From Lysobacterales bacterium 15-68-25 (lineage in GTDB: Bacteria; Pseudomonadota; Gammaproteobacteria; Xanthomonadales; Rhodanobacteraceae), in the NCBI GenBank assembly GCA_002279065.1, contig NCKB01000011.1, positions 1 to 64,000 on the forward strand: a stretch of DNA of 64,000 nt, written 5' to 3'. A program made the translations under genes and the position numbers. The notes under the pieces were generated by a model that saw only the letters and a list, made by a program, of their open reading frames with translations, was not told the DNA's origin and ran no database searches. Of this stretch, positions 43,514-52,819 are shown in pieces (position 1 is the stretch's first letter; each line of letters starts with the position of its first letter).

Positions 43514-46048
43514 ATGAAAACACGTTATTCGAGCGCGACTTCGCGCTCCGGTTTTGCGTTGTCGCGCTTCAGTGTGGCGTTGTGCGCCATGGGGATTTCC
43601 GTGCTGGCCTTGCCGTTGCATGCGCAGCAGGCGGAGCCGACGGCACCCGGCACGAAGAAAGTCACCGAGCTGCAGGGGGTGCAGGTGATCGGCTCGCGCG
43701 CCAAGGAGCGCACGGCGGCGGAGACCCCGGCGCCGGTGGACGTGATCGGTCGCGAGCAGCTGGAGAACGCCGGCGTCACCGAGGTGGGCCAGGCGCTGCA
43801 GCTGCTGGAGCCCAGCTTCAATTTCTCGCGCACCTTCGTCAGCGACGGTACCGACATCATCCGCCCGGCCACGCTGCGCGGCCTGGGGCCGGACCAGGTG
43901 CTGGTGCTGGTGAACGGCAAGCGCCGCCACCAGCAGGCGCTGGTCAACGTGCAGCAGACGATCGGTCGCGGTTCGGCCGGCACCGACATCAACGCCATCC
44001 CGATTTCCGCCATCGAGCGCATCGAGGTGCTGCGCGACGGCGCAGCGGCGCAGTACGGCTCCGATGCGATCGCCGGTGTGATCAACATCGTGCTGAAGAA
44101 GCAGACCGACGTGACCTACGTGTCCTCCAGCGTCGGCCAGACCTACAAGGGCGACGGCCTGGTGAAGCAGGCCAGCGCCAACACCGGCTTCAAGCTGGGC
44201 AAGGATGGCGGCTACCTGAACCTGACCGCCGAGTACCGCGACCGCGGCGAGACCAACCGCGCCGGCCCGGACACCCTGCGCGTGAATCCGCCGCGCGTCA
44301 CCCAGCACCTGGGCGATGCCAAGGCGAAGAACACCTACTTCTGGTTCAACGGCGGCCTGCCGGTCGGTCACGGCGAGTTTTACTGGTTCGGCGGGCTGTC
44401 CCGGCGCACCGGCAGCTCGTACGGTTTCTTCCGTTCGGCCGGCGACAACCGTACGGTGCCGGCGCTGTATCCGAACGGCTTCCTGCCGAACATCGCCACC
44501 ACGGTGAAGGACGCCTCGATCGTGGCCGGCTACCGCACGCCGATCAGCGACACCTGGGACCTGGACTTCTCGATCGACCGCGGCCGCAGCACGTTCGGCT
44601 TCGGCGAGAAGCACTCGGTCAACGTGAGCTGGTGGTATGAGCCGAACGGTTCCGGCGGCATCTACGCCAGCTCGCCGACCTCGGCCAACACCGGCACGCT
44701 GAAGCTCAACGAGACGGTGGCGAACCTGGACATCCGCGGCCCGATCGACTGGGGCATCGGCAACGACAAGCTCGACGTGGCCACCGGCCTGGAATGGCGC
44801 CGCGATACGTATGCGATCACCCCGGGCGATCCGGTGTCGTACACCTACGGCCGTACCAACGACCGCAGCATCCCGATCTACGGCCAGACCGGCGACATCG
44901 CGCAGCCGGGCATCCAGGGCTTCCCCGGCTTCTCGCCGAGCGAGGCGGTGAACGCCGGACGCAGCAACTGGGCGGCCTACGTGGACGCCGAGTCGCAGGT
45001 CACCGAGCGGCTGCTGCTGGGTGCGGCCGGTCGCTACGAGCACTATTCCGACTTCGGCGGCACCACCACCGGCAAGTTCTCCGCGCGCTTCGACGCCAGC
45101 GATCGCTTCGCGGTACGCGGCACGCTGGCCACCGGCTTCCGCGCGCCGGGCGTGCAGCAGATGTACTACAGCCAGCGGTCGACCAACCTCAATCCGCAGG
45201 GCGTGCTCACCGACACGCTGACCGCGCGCCAGGACAGCAGCGTCACCCGCGCGTTCGGTATCCAGCCGCTCAAGCAGGAGACCTCGCGCAGCGGGTCGCT
45301 GGGCTTCGTCTACACGCCGACCAACGACCTGACGATGACGCTGGACCTGTTCCGGATCGACATCAAGAACCGGATCATCTTCTCCAGCAACATCGTGCCG
45401 GAGTCGGTGGGTACCGACGGCCAGCCGTGCACGGCCACCAACTCCAACTGCCCGATCGCGGCGATCCTCAACCCGATCGGCGTCGGCCAGGTGCTGTTCT
45501 TCACCAATGCCATCGACACCCGCACCACCGGTGCCGACCTGGTGGTGCAGAAGGGCGTCGCGTTCGACGGCGGCTCCAGCCTCGATCTGACCGCGGCGAT
45601 GAACTACAACAAGACCAAGGTGACTAAGCGCAAGTCCGAGTCGCCGATCCTGAGCCCCACGCAGCTGTTCGACGACACCCAGGTGACCCTGGTCGAGCAG
45701 GGCCAGCCGCGCCAGCACCACATCCTGCAGGGCGTGTACCACGACGGTCCGTGGGACCTGACCCTGCGTGCCAACTACTTCGGCTCGGTGACCGGCCAGG
45801 GCTTCACCCCGGGCATCAAGCAGACCTGGGGCGGCAAGTGGCTGGAGGACGTCGCGGTCGCCTACCGCTTCTCGCAGCATGCGCGGGTGACGGTGGGCGC
45901 GGACAACGTGTTCAACACCTATCCGGACAAGTGGAATCCGCAGACCGGCTTCCCGTTCCCGCAGCTGGGCTTCACCTACGGCTGGGAGACGCTGCCGTTC
46001 GGCATCAACGGCGGCTATTACTACGCCCGGGTGGACTTCGCGTTCTGA
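43514..46048 (+). CDS. TonB-dependent outer-membrane receptor
   Basis: 844 aa. Long signal peptide (cleaved after LHAQQ, residue about 38), a TonB-box-like TELQGVQVIGSRA, a plug (about 65-175, with TLRGLGPDQVLVLVNGKRRH and YGSDAIAGVINIVLKK) and a 22-strand barrel ending in Phe (YYARVDFAF). RBS GGGAGAGTTGGTC. The ligand is not visible: nothing next to it indicates siderophore or sugar use. The long barrel and TALRGL type suggest the large Xanthomonadales nutrient-receptor group. Confidence 0.95.
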   Translation: MKTRYSSATSRSGFALSRFSVALCAMGISVLALPLHAQQAEPTAPGTKKVTELQGVQVIGSRAKERTAAETPAPVDVIGREQLENAGVTEVGQALQLLEPSFNFSRTFVSDGTDIIRPATLRGLGPDQVLVLVNGKRRHQQALVNVQQTIGRGSAGTDINAIPISAIERIEVLRDGAAAQYGSDAIAGVINIVLKKQTDVTYVSSSVGQTYKGDGLVKQASANTGFKLGKDGGYLNLTAEYRDRGETNRAGPDTLRVNPPRVTQHLGDAKAKNTYFWFNGGLPVGHGEFYWFGGLSRRTGSSYGFFRSAGDNRTVPALYPNGFLPNIATTVKDASIVAGYRTPISDTWDLDFSIDRGRSTFGFGEKHSVNVSWWYEPNGSGGIYASSPTSANTGTLKLNETVANLDIRGPIDWGIGNDKLDVATGLEWRRDTYAITPGDPVSYTYGRTNDRSIPIYGQTGDIAQPGIQGFPGFSPSEAVNAGRSNWAAYVDAESQVTERLLLGAAGRYEHYSDFGGTTTGKFSARFDASDRFAVRGTLATGFRAPGVQQMYYSQRSTNLNPQGVLTDTLTARQDSSVTRAFGIQPLKQETSRSGSLGFVYTPTNDLTMTLDLFRIDIKNRIIFSSNIVPESVGTDGQPCTATNSNCPIAAILNPIGVGQVLFFTNAIDTRTTGADLVVQKGVAFDGGSSLDLTAAMNYNKTKVTKRKSESPILSPTQLFDDTQVTLVEQGQPRQHHILQGVYHDGPWDLTLRANYFGSVTGQGFTPGIKQTWGGKWLEDVAVAYRFSQHARVTVGADNVFNTYPDKWNPQTGFPFPQLGFTYGWETLPFGINGGYYYARVDFAF

Positions 46049-46369
46049 CCGTCCGCACGTAGCATCGCGTGAACCGACGCCGCGCAGCGAACCTGCGCGG
46101 CGTTGTCCTGACCGGGATCGGGGGTGCTTCGTGGCGAACGACGAACGCGTCCGGCCCGGGGCCGTCGAGCTGGCCAGTGCGGCCCCGCGCCCGCCTCCAT
46201 ACCGACCCGTGGAATGCCGCTGTTGCGCGGCCCGGATCGGGCCGGCCGCCGCATCGGCGCTTATGCATCCCGTCGACCTATTGTCCCGCCCGCGGTGATC
46301 GCGGATAAAGCGGAACCGCCGGCACTGTGCCGGCGTCCGGATCCACCCAGCCCAAGGAAGCACATCCGC
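46049..46369. other. Intergenic region after the TonB receptor
   Basis: 321 bp. Apart from the terminator and an AAGGAAG ribosome binding site of the next gene nothing could be recognised; GC-rich frames here lack a start or a domain. Confidence 0.6.
46077..46103 (+). terminator. Terminator hairpin of the TonB receptor gene
   Basis: ACGCCGCGCAG, loop CGAAC, CTGCGCGGCGT: perfect 11-bp stem, 28 bp after the receptor stop, followed by TGTCCTG. Confidence 0.75.
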
Positions 46370-47314
46370 ATGATGTCAGGAGCACTTGTTGTCAGGACCA
46401 TGGCTGCCGTTGCCGTCGCGGCCTGTTTCTCACTGGGCGGCTGCAAGGCGGCGGAGCAAGTGGGCACGGCCAGCGCGGTGCCCGCGGCGCCACCGGCGAG
46501 CACGGACGAATCGGGCCGCGAACCGATCATGCTGCACGCGCGCATCGAATACACCGGCGCGACCGACCTGAGCTCCGTCGGCAGCAGCAACGGCAGCCAC
46601 TTCTCGCTCGAGTTGCAGCAACCGGCCTTCCGCTCGGGAGAGGGCGCCAGTGCGACGTACGAGGTCGACAGCGATCAGCCCATCCAGGTCATCGGTTCCG
46701 TGCATGGTTACGGGCAGGCGCACATCGTTTCCGATGCGGGCACGCTGACCGAGCGTTACGACGAGTGGGCGCGCTGGCCGCAGCCGGCTACGCCGACGCA
46801 GGGGTTGTTCAGCATCGTCATGCCGGTGCCATCGGAGATCGGCGATGGCCTCGCCGTGCAGCTGAAGGTGCATGCGGCGGTGGAGGGCAGCCGGACCGCG
46901 CACATGCAGTCGAAGGACGTTTCCGCGGATGTCGAGCCCAGCTTCTCGATTCCCGCGATGTGCGGGTCGAACAGCGAGTACCGTAACGACCACGGCGAGG
47001 CCTGCGGCTTCGACCTGAGCCTGGATGCCAGTCCCACTGCCGCGAAAAGCGCCGCGGGCGCGGTGTTGCTGCCGACCATCCAGCAGGGACTGGCGGCGCC
47101 CAGCGGCGAGTGGGGCATGGTCGGCACGGGACAGCTCTACGGTGCGACCACGACCTATCGCGAGCACGGTCACTTCGTGCTGGCCTACCATCGGGCGCTC
47201 ACGCTGGCCGAGAAGGACGGCAGCCTGAGTCACGACTTCAAGGTCGTCGTCTGGTCCAGCGGCCGCAACGAAGACTGGAAGCCGGCCGATCTGCCGCCGC
47301 TCGAGGCCAGGTGA
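46370..47314 (+). CDS. Lipoprotein of unknown function
   Basis: 314 aa from ATG 46370, with a lipobox SLGGC (Cys25). The mature protein is rich in beta strands and Gly/Ser (IEYTGATDLSSVGSSNGSHF, YEVDSDQPIQVIGSVHGYG, ADVEPSFSIPAMCGSN). A C-terminal globular part contains YREHGHFVLAYHRAL. No known family. Probably an outer-membrane-anchored periplasmic protein. Confidence 0.75.
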   Translation: MMSGALVVRTMAAVAVAACFSLGGCKAAEQVGTASAVPAAPPASTDESGREPIMLHARIEYTGATDLSSVGSSNGSHFSLELQQPAFRSGEGASATYEVDSDQPIQVIGSVHGYGQAHIVSDAGTLTERYDEWARWPQPATPTQGLFSIVMPVPSEIGDGLAVQLKVHAAVEGSRTAHMQSKDVSADVEPSFSIPAMCGSNSEYRNDHGEACGFDLSLDASPTAAKSAAGAVLLPTIQQGLAAPSGEWGMVGTGQLYGATTTYREHGHFVLAYHRALTLAEKDGSLSHDFKVVVWSSGRNEDWKPADLPPLEAR

Positions 47315-47410
47315 CCTCGGGTACCGTCCCCACTCCGATTCCTCCGGAGCGGGGACGGCCGTCGACGCCCTGCGGCCTGACGGGCGGTGCAGGCCGTTCG
47401 TACCAGCTGA

Positions 47411-47824
47411 TCAGCCGTGCGGCGGGAGGGCGTTGGGGTCCATCCACATCACTTCCCAGATGTGGCCATCCGGGTCCTCGAAGCTGCGGCCGAACATGAA
47501 GCCATAGTCCTGCACGGGCGTGGGGTCCGCCTTGCCGCCGGCACCGCTCGCCCGATCGACCAGGCTGGACACCTCTTCGCGGCTGTCCGCCGACAGGCAC
47601 AGCAGCACCTGGGCGTCCACGTGCGCGTCGACGATCCGCTTGCTGGTGAACTGACGCCATTTCTCATGAGTGAGAAGCATCGCGTGGATCGTGTCGGAGA
47701 ACACCATGCACGCTGCGGTGGCATCGCTGAACGCGGGATTGTTGACTGCACCCACGGCGGCGTAGAACGCCTTCGACCGTTCCAGGTCGGTCACCGGCAG
47801 GTTGATGAAGATCAGTTTGCTCAC
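47411..47824 (-). CDS. VOC family protein, copy 2 (intact metal ligand)
   Basis: 137 aa from GTG 47824, the same start type as its paralogue at 25907. FINLPVTDLERSKAFYAAVG, CMVFSDTIHAMLLTHEKW and FEDPDGHIWEVMWMD show the VOC fold, and here the Glu of WEV is present. Environmental members are annotated as glyoxalase or extradiol dioxygenase; no substrate can be given. Confidence 0.9.
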   Translation of the reverse strand: MSKLIFINLPVTDLERSKAFYAAVGAVNNPAFSDATAACMVFSDTIHAMLLTHEKWRQFTSKRIVDAHVDAQVLLCLSADSREEVSSLVDRASGAGGKADPTPVQDYGFMFGRSFEDPDGHIWEVMWMDPNALPPHG

Positions 47825-47988
47825 TGTGCTTTTCCTTGGATATGTGAACCGCGGCGGGATCATCGCGGCACCGTTTCGACGAGCGGGAGGTGGGGAATTC
47901 GACACGAGCCGCCCGGGCGCGATGCACCGGCTTCCGGCCAGGATCGGAGAGCCGGTTCCCAGCGGATCGGACCGAGGGGCCTGCCGGC

Positions 47989-48444
47989 CTACCCTTGCGC
48001 CGCGAACGCGTCCAGCAGTGGCTGGTATGCCTCCAGCGGCGGGAAACCCTCGTAGCTGTGGCGCGCCGGGGTGGTGGCCCAGGCCAGTCGCGTGGCCGTG
48101 CCGGTCTCGATGAAGGGCACGAAGTCCGCATGCGGGTCCAGCGTCGAGGCACGCAGGTTGACCAGCCAGTCGATGCCGGCGGGGCGGGTCATCATCCACG
48201 ACTTGCAGAACGCGCAGTACAGATGGGTGTGCTCGGTCTGCAGGCCGCCGCGGGCCAGTTCGCCCTCCAGTATCTCCACGCCGTCCGCCGGCAACGCCAC
48301 GGTGAGCGAGAACGCGCTGCCGGTCATCTTCTGGCAGCCGCCGCAGTGGCAGGCCATGGTCAGCAGCGCCGGCCTGGTGATGCGCAGGCGCACGCGGCCG
48401 CAGCGGCAGCTGGCTGTGGCGGGAAGTTCGCGTGGGTAGGTCAT
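47989..48444 (-). CDS. GFA family protein (glutathione-dependent formaldehyde-activating enzyme-like)
   Basis: 151 aa with the GFA/CENP-V zinc cysteines: CRCG near residue 13, CHCGGC near 32 and CAFC near 77, binding two zinc ions. Such proteins were named for the formaldehyde-glutathione adduct enzyme, but most members have not been tested. Neighbours are VOC enzymes and a DUF2846 lipoprotein, none of which suggests a C1 pathway. Confidence 0.92.
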   Translation of the reverse strand: MTYPRELPATASCRCGRVRLRITRPALLTMACHCGGCQKMTGSAFSLTVALPADGVEILEGELARGGLQTEHTHLYCAFCKSWMMTRPAGIDWLVNLRASTLDPHADFVPFIETGTATRLAWATTPARHSYEGFPPLEAYQPLLDAFAAQG

Positions 48445-48706
48445 GACGTCTCCTCGTGCAGTGGGGGAGGGGCGGGCCGAACTGTCTCCGTTTACAGGCG
48501 TGTGGCGAAGTGCAGGTCCGGTCCGGCCTGCGATGCCAGTGTGGTGATCCGGGAGCCGCTTGGATACGATCCCCGGGCCGTCAGGAGAGACACGGACGGT
48601 GTCGTTCTCGCCTGGCGAGCGTTGCATGGAGGCAGCGTGATCATTGCGCTCCCGAACCATGAAACCTTGTCGGGTGGGATGCATCCACACACAGGGGGAG
48701 AAATTC

Positions 48707-49144
48707 ATGTTCCGCAAACTGATCGCGTTTGGCGTGCTTTCGATGGCGCTGATGATGAGTGGCTGCGCCAGCGTACCGATGGCGAGCACGTCGGCCGATG
48801 CGCAGGCCAAGGCGTTCACGCCGGTTCCGGACAAGGCGGTTCTTTACATCTATCGCAACGAGACCATGGGTGCGGCCATCAAGATGCCGCTCCTGGTGGA
48901 CGGCGTGAGCGTGGGCGACACCGCCGCGCATACGTACGTGCGCAAGGAGCTCTCCCCAGGTCAGCACACCATCACGTCGAAGACCGAGAAGGATTCCACG
49001 CTCACCATCGACATGCTCGCAGGCAGGATCTACTACGTGTGGCAGGAGGTGAAGATGGGCATGTTCTCCGCCCGCTCGGCCCTGCACCAGGTGGACGCCG
49101 AGCAGGGGCAGAAGGGCGTCGGGGAATCCAAGCTGATCAACTGA
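48707..49144 (+). CDS. DUF2846 lipoprotein
   Basis: 145 aa with lipobox MSGC (Cys20). The core KAVLYIYRNETMGAAIKMPLLVDGVSVG and ELSPGQHTITSKTE is the DUF2846 beta sandwich, found in many Gammaproteobacterial lipoproteins of unknown role. Preceded by CAGGGGGAGAAATT and followed by a strong T-rich terminator. Confidence 0.92.
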   Translation: MFRKLIAFGVLSMALMMSGCASVPMASTSADAQAKAFTPVPDKAVLYIYRNETMGAAIKMPLLVDGVSVGDTAAHTYVRKELSPGQHTITSKTEKDSTLTIDMLAGRIYYVWQEVKMGMFSARSALHQVDAEQGQKGVGESKLIN

Positions 49145-49164
49145 TCGCAACGGATCGGCGGAAA

Positions 49165-49192
49165 GGGCGGCTTGGGCCGCCCTTTTTTTTTT
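49165..49192 (+). terminator. Rho-independent terminator after the DUF2846 gene
   Basis: GGGCGGC, loop TTGG, GCCGCCC, then ten Ts. Stem and T-run give a classical terminator 20 bp after the stop. Confidence 0.95.
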
Positions 49193-49328
49193 GAGGATTG
49201 CTGCGTTGTGCCCGCATTCGGCCGGTGGCGATGCTGGACCGCAGGCGGGCGTGGGCCGCCTCGTTCGGGCGCACGCTCCGGGAGTTCGACTTTCCCTTGC
49301 GCGCTGCGGGCCGCCGACCACCGCCGGC

Positions 49329-49808
49329 TCACCCCCGCCGTGCCGCCTCGATCGCCGCGATGTCGATCCTGGTCATCGTCATCATCGCTTCGAACGCGCG
49401 CTTGGCGGCGGCGGGGTCCGGGTCGGTGACCGCGTCGGTGAGCGCGCGCGGGATGATCTGCCACGACAGGCCCCATTTGTCCCGGCACCAGCCGCAGGCG
49501 CTGGGCTGGCCGCCGTGGTCGACGATGGCGTTCCACAGGCGGTCGGTTTCGGCCTGGTCGTCGGTGGCTACCTGGAACGAGAACGCTTCGCTGTGGTGGA
49601 ACGCGGGGCCGCCGTTGAGGCCCAGGCACGGGATCCCCATGACCGTGAACTCCACCGTCAGCACGTCGCCCTGCCGGCCGGCCGGGTAGTCGCCCGGCGC
49701 CCGGTGAACGGCGTGCACGGCGCTGTCCGGGAACGTCTCGGCATAGAACGTCGCCGCTTCCATCGCGGTGCCGTCGTACCAGAGGCAGATCGTGTTCTTG
49801 CTGGGCAT
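49329..49808 (-). CDS. VOC family protein of the PhnB type
   Basis: 159 aa: NTICLWYDGTAMEAATFYAETFPDSAV, MGIPCLGLNGGPAFHHSEAFSFQV and GWCRDKWGLSWQIIP are typical of the PhnB / 3-demethylubiquinone-9 3-methyltransferase-like VOC domain family, a misnomer since no methyl transfer has been shown for most. Stand-alone; ATG 49808. Confidence 0.93.
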   Translation of the reverse strand: MPSKNTICLWYDGTAMEAATFYAETFPDSAVHAVHRAPGDYPAGRQGDVLTVEFTVMGIPCLGLNGGPAFHHSEAFSFQVATDDQAETDRLWNAIVDHGGQPSACGWCRDKWGLSWQIIPRALTDAVTDPDPAAAKRAFEAMMTMTRIDIAAIEAARRG

Positions 49809-49962
49809 GTCGGCGCTCCTGGTCGGGGGCACGATGCCCCTCTCTTGCCATGCGACGAACGACGGATGCCTGGATCGACACGGCGCTGCCTTCCCGGCCA
49901 TGTTCATCCACGGGACACGCGCCATCGACCACATTGCAGCGTTTGAAGCGAGCGGGGCAGTG

Positions 49963-51072
49963 ATGGTCGAGGGTGGTGCGAGGCGAGGTGCGGGTGCGGC
50001 CAATCGCGGCGGCTGCGGACGCTGGAGGAACGCGCTGGCGATGGTGCCGGTGCTCTTCGCTGCCACGACGAACCTCGCGTGCGCGAAAAGCGGAGAGCTG
50101 CGCATCCGGGTGATCCGCGACCGTCTGACCCTCGCCGTGGCCGGGCATCCGCAGGTGTACCTCTACGGGCGCATCGACGAGGGCGCGCCGCAACGCTTCC
50201 AGCGGTTGGTGCAGTCCGGGCGCATCTCTCCCGGCTCGGACGTCTATCTGAGTTCACGCGAGGGCGACATCGCGGCCGGCATGGAACTGGGACGGCTGAT
50301 CCGCAATGGCGGCATGGCCACGCACCTCGGCGCCCCACGCAAGACCTGGCCCGGCGCAGGGCACAGTCGGACGGCGCTGTGCATCGATGCCTGCGCCTAC
50401 GCGTTCTTCGGCGGACTGTACCGCTGGGCGCCGAGCGGCAGCGACCGTCTCGGCTTCACCCGCCCGGTGGCGGGCAGTGCGCAGGCCCGCACCTATCTGC
50501 AGTCCATGCAGGTCGACCCTGCCGCGCTCGCTGCCGCGCCCGACCCGACTCCCGGCGCGGTGGCCTGGTTCGGCGCGGAGCCACTGGAGAAGGTCGGCGC
50601 GGTGAACAACGGCCGGCTGCCGCCCACGGCCACCTACGACATCGCCTCGCCGACTCCCTCGCTCGACCTGCGCCAGGTGGACCGCAAGGGCGAGCACCGG
50701 CTCACCGTCACCTGCCGTCCCGGCCGCACCGAAGTCGCCGCGTACGAGAAGGTGGGTGCGTATCGCGCCCGGCAGATCGCGGCGCGCGGTGCGCGCTCGT
50801 ATCTGCAGCTGGACGGACGCACCGTATTGCCGGCGAACGAGGGCGTCAGTGCCGAAGGCGACGCGTTGGTGATCCGTCGCGACTATCCGCCGTCGGACCT
50901 GGTCGACCTGCTGTTCGCCGGCACCATCGGCGCGTGGGTCGACGGCCGCAGTGCCGCCTTCCGCGACGGGTTCACCATCCACCCGTGGGGTGCCTACGCC
51001 AAGCTCAAGGTGTTCTATCACGCCTGCTGGCAGGCCGCGCCGTGGCCTCCGCGGGAAAAGGGCACCACCTGA
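49963..51072 (+). CDS. Exported protein with a ClpP/crotonase-like fold
   Basis: 369 aa from ATG 49963; the internal ATG 50041 would give a short signal peptide (MVPVLFAATTNLACA). The region about 40-155 (VYLYGRIDEGAPQRFQRLV, SPGSDVYLSSREGDIAAGMELGRLIRNG, LCIDACAYAFFGGLYR) resembles periplasmic ClpP-like proteins, in which the nucleophile position can be lost: a catalytic Ser was not identified. The C-terminal half is beta-rich and without a name. Divergent from the PhnB-type gene. Confidence 0.7.
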   Translation: MVEGGARRGAGAANRGGCGRWRNALAMVPVLFAATTNLACAKSGELRIRVIRDRLTLAVAGHPQVYLYGRIDEGAPQRFQRLVQSGRISPGSDVYLSSREGDIAAGMELGRLIRNGGMATHLGAPRKTWPGAGHSRTALCIDACAYAFFGGLYRWAPSGSDRLGFTRPVAGSAQARTYLQSMQVDPAALAAAPDPTPGAVAWFGAEPLEKVGAVNNGRLPPTATYDIASPTPSLDLRQVDRKGEHRLTVTCRPGRTEVAAYEKVGAYRARQIAARGARSYLQLDGRTVLPANEGVSAEGDALVIRRDYPPSDLVDLLFAGTIGAWVDGRSAAFRDGFTIHPWGAYAKLKVFYHACWQAAPWPPREKGTT

Positions 51073-51098
51073 ACCTGGCCGGTGCCGGTCGAGGGTCG

Positions 51099-51509
51099 TC
51101 AGTCGTAGAGCACGAGACCCTCGTAGGGATGCGCCCGGAGCGCGGCCAGCCGGCTCTGCAGGCCGCCGGCGTGGATCTCCAGCTTGTGTCCGTCCGGATC
51201 GAGAAAGTACAGCGACGCTCCCTCGCTCGTGTTCTCCCGCCACAGCCGCGCCTGCTGATTGCGGATGGCCGCGGCGCGTTCTTCGAAGTCCGCGTCCGCG
51301 ACGGTGAAGGCGAGGTGGGTGTATTCGGGCAGCGGGCCCGTGCGCGTGTGCGCGTCGAGCGACAGGCAGATCCAGTCGCTGCCTGCGACGAGGTAGGCGC
51401 CGCGGGCCCACTTCGCCACCGGCTTGAGGCCGACGACTGCGGTGTAGAACACGAATGACCGTTCAAGATCGCTGACGGCCAGGGTGACGTGGTTGATGCC
51501 GCTGATCAC
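51099..51509 (-). CDS. fosA: Fosfomycin resistance glutathione transferase FosA
   Basis: 136 aa, near identical in layout to FosA of Gammaproteobacteria: GINHVTLAVSDLERSFVFY, YTHLAF, RENTSEGASLYFLDPDGHKLEIH. Metal ligands His7, His65 and Glu111 are in place. FosA opens the fosfomycin epoxide with glutathione, using Mn2+ and K+. It is chromosomal and single, as in many environmental strains; no mobile element is next to it. Confidence 0.93.
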   Translation of the reverse strand: MISGINHVTLAVSDLERSFVFYTAVVGLKPVAKWARGAYLVAGSDWICLSLDAHTRTGPLPEYTHLAFTVADADFEERAAAIRNQQARLWRENTSEGASLYFLDPDGHKLEIHAGGLQSRLAALRAHPYEGLVLYD

Positions 51510-51782
51510 TGGGAGCTTCTCGTCGATGGCGTGGCCGCGACCGGGCAGCCCGCGCGGGGAGAGCGGAGGATGTCACCCCGGCCGGCAGCGGGGCACTGCC
51601 GGAGGTCATCGGCCGCGGTGCCCCGCGGCAGGGGACCACTGCTCCCTAGAAACGTGAGGCAAGGAGCGGCAGACGGCATCCGTCATGCCCCGGGCGTCGT
51701 CGCATCGGCGCCGGTGGATGCGATCGGGCTGTGCTGCCCCGTCCGGCGCGGGGCACGGATGCATGCAGCCTGATCCTTCGCT

Positions 51783-52700
51783 TCAACCCGGGTCGGGCGC
51801 CTGGGCGAGGAAGTCGACGAACGCGCGCACCCGTGCGGAGAGATGGCGGTTGTGCGGGTAGAGCACGTAGAACGGGCGCGAGCGACCGCCCCAGCCCCGC
51901 ATCACCTCGACCAGCCGGCCAGCCGCGACGGCCTGCTCCGCGACGAAGTGATAGATCTGGAACAGGCCGCCGCCAGCCATGGCCCAGCCGACACCCGCGA
52001 GCACGTCCTCGTGCACGCGCAGGCGGCTCTTGAAGGCGAACTCGAGGTCTTCGCCGTCGGGATTGCGGAACAGCCACGGCATCGGCCGGCCGCTGCTTGG
52101 CAGCACGAACTGGATCAGCTGGTGGCGGTGCAGGTCGTCCGGATGCTTCGGGCGGCCGTGGCGCTTGAGGTAGTCCGGTGCGGCGAACACGCCGAGGGTG
52201 GCGTCTTCGAGCTTGCGTGCGACCAGCCGTGAGTCCCGCGGCTCGCCCAGCCGGATGGCAAGGTCGTAGCCGTCCTCGACGAAGTCGACGTTGCGGTTGG
52301 AGACGTTGAGTTCGATGGACACGCCGGGGTAGGCGGCGCTGAACCGCGGCAGCAGCGGCACCAGCCGGTGGTGGCCGTACACGGTGCCGACGCTGATGCG
52401 CAGCAGCCCCTTCGGCTCGCTCTGGCGACCGGTGATGGCACGTTCGGCCTCGGCGATCTGGTCCAGCGCCTGCTGGCACTGCCCGCGGTAGAGCTCGCCG
52501 TCGCTGGTCAGGCGCACGTGGCGGGTGGTGCGGGTGAACAGCCGCACGCCCAGTCGTGCCTCCAGCCGTCCGATGGAGCGGCTGACCGAGGCCGGCGTGA
52601 CACCGAGCGAACCGGCTGCCGCGGTGAAGCTGCCTAGCTCGGCGGCCTTGCAGAACAGCTCGATGCTGCCGAGCTGCACGGGATCGAAGGTTCGGGCCAT
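51783..52700 (-). CDS. LysR family transcriptional regulator
   Basis: 305 aa. HTH at residues 12-70 (FCKAAELGSFTAAAGSLGVTPASVSRSIGRLEARLGVRLF), effector domain of the AaeR/DsdC-related type (residues 95-300, NRNVDFVEDGYDLAIRLGEP). It is divergent from the DJ-1/PfpI gene with 119 bp between, AT-rich around 52710-52750, so it probably controls that gene and itself. Confidence 0.93.
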   Translation of the reverse strand: MARTFDPVQLGSIELFCKAAELGSFTAAAGSLGVTPASVSRSIGRLEARLGVRLFTRTTRHVRLTSDGELYRGQCQQALDQIAEAERAITGRQSEPKGLLRISVGTVYGHHRLVPLLPRFSAAYPGVSIELNVSNRNVDFVEDGYDLAIRLGEPRDSRLVARKLEDATLGVFAAPDYLKRHGRPKHPDDLHRHQLIQFVLPSSGRPMPWLFRNPDGEDLEFAFKSRLRVHEDVLAGVGWAMAGGGLFQIYHFVAEQAVAAGRLVEVMRGWGGRSRPFYVLYPHNRHLSARVRAFVDFLAQAPDPG

Positions 52701-52819
52701 TTGTGCAGTGATGTAATGAAAAATCTTACTTTGCGGGAGTTTATCGATACAAATGGGGCTAATACAGTCTGCCCATCGCGCCGCACCGGTGCCCCGTCCC
52801 CGCCAAGGAGTTGCCTCGA

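Noticed and set aside
43268-46363. Frame of over 1000 codons opposite the TonB receptor
   Set aside because: Antisense shadow of the receptor; no signal, domain or ribosome binding site.
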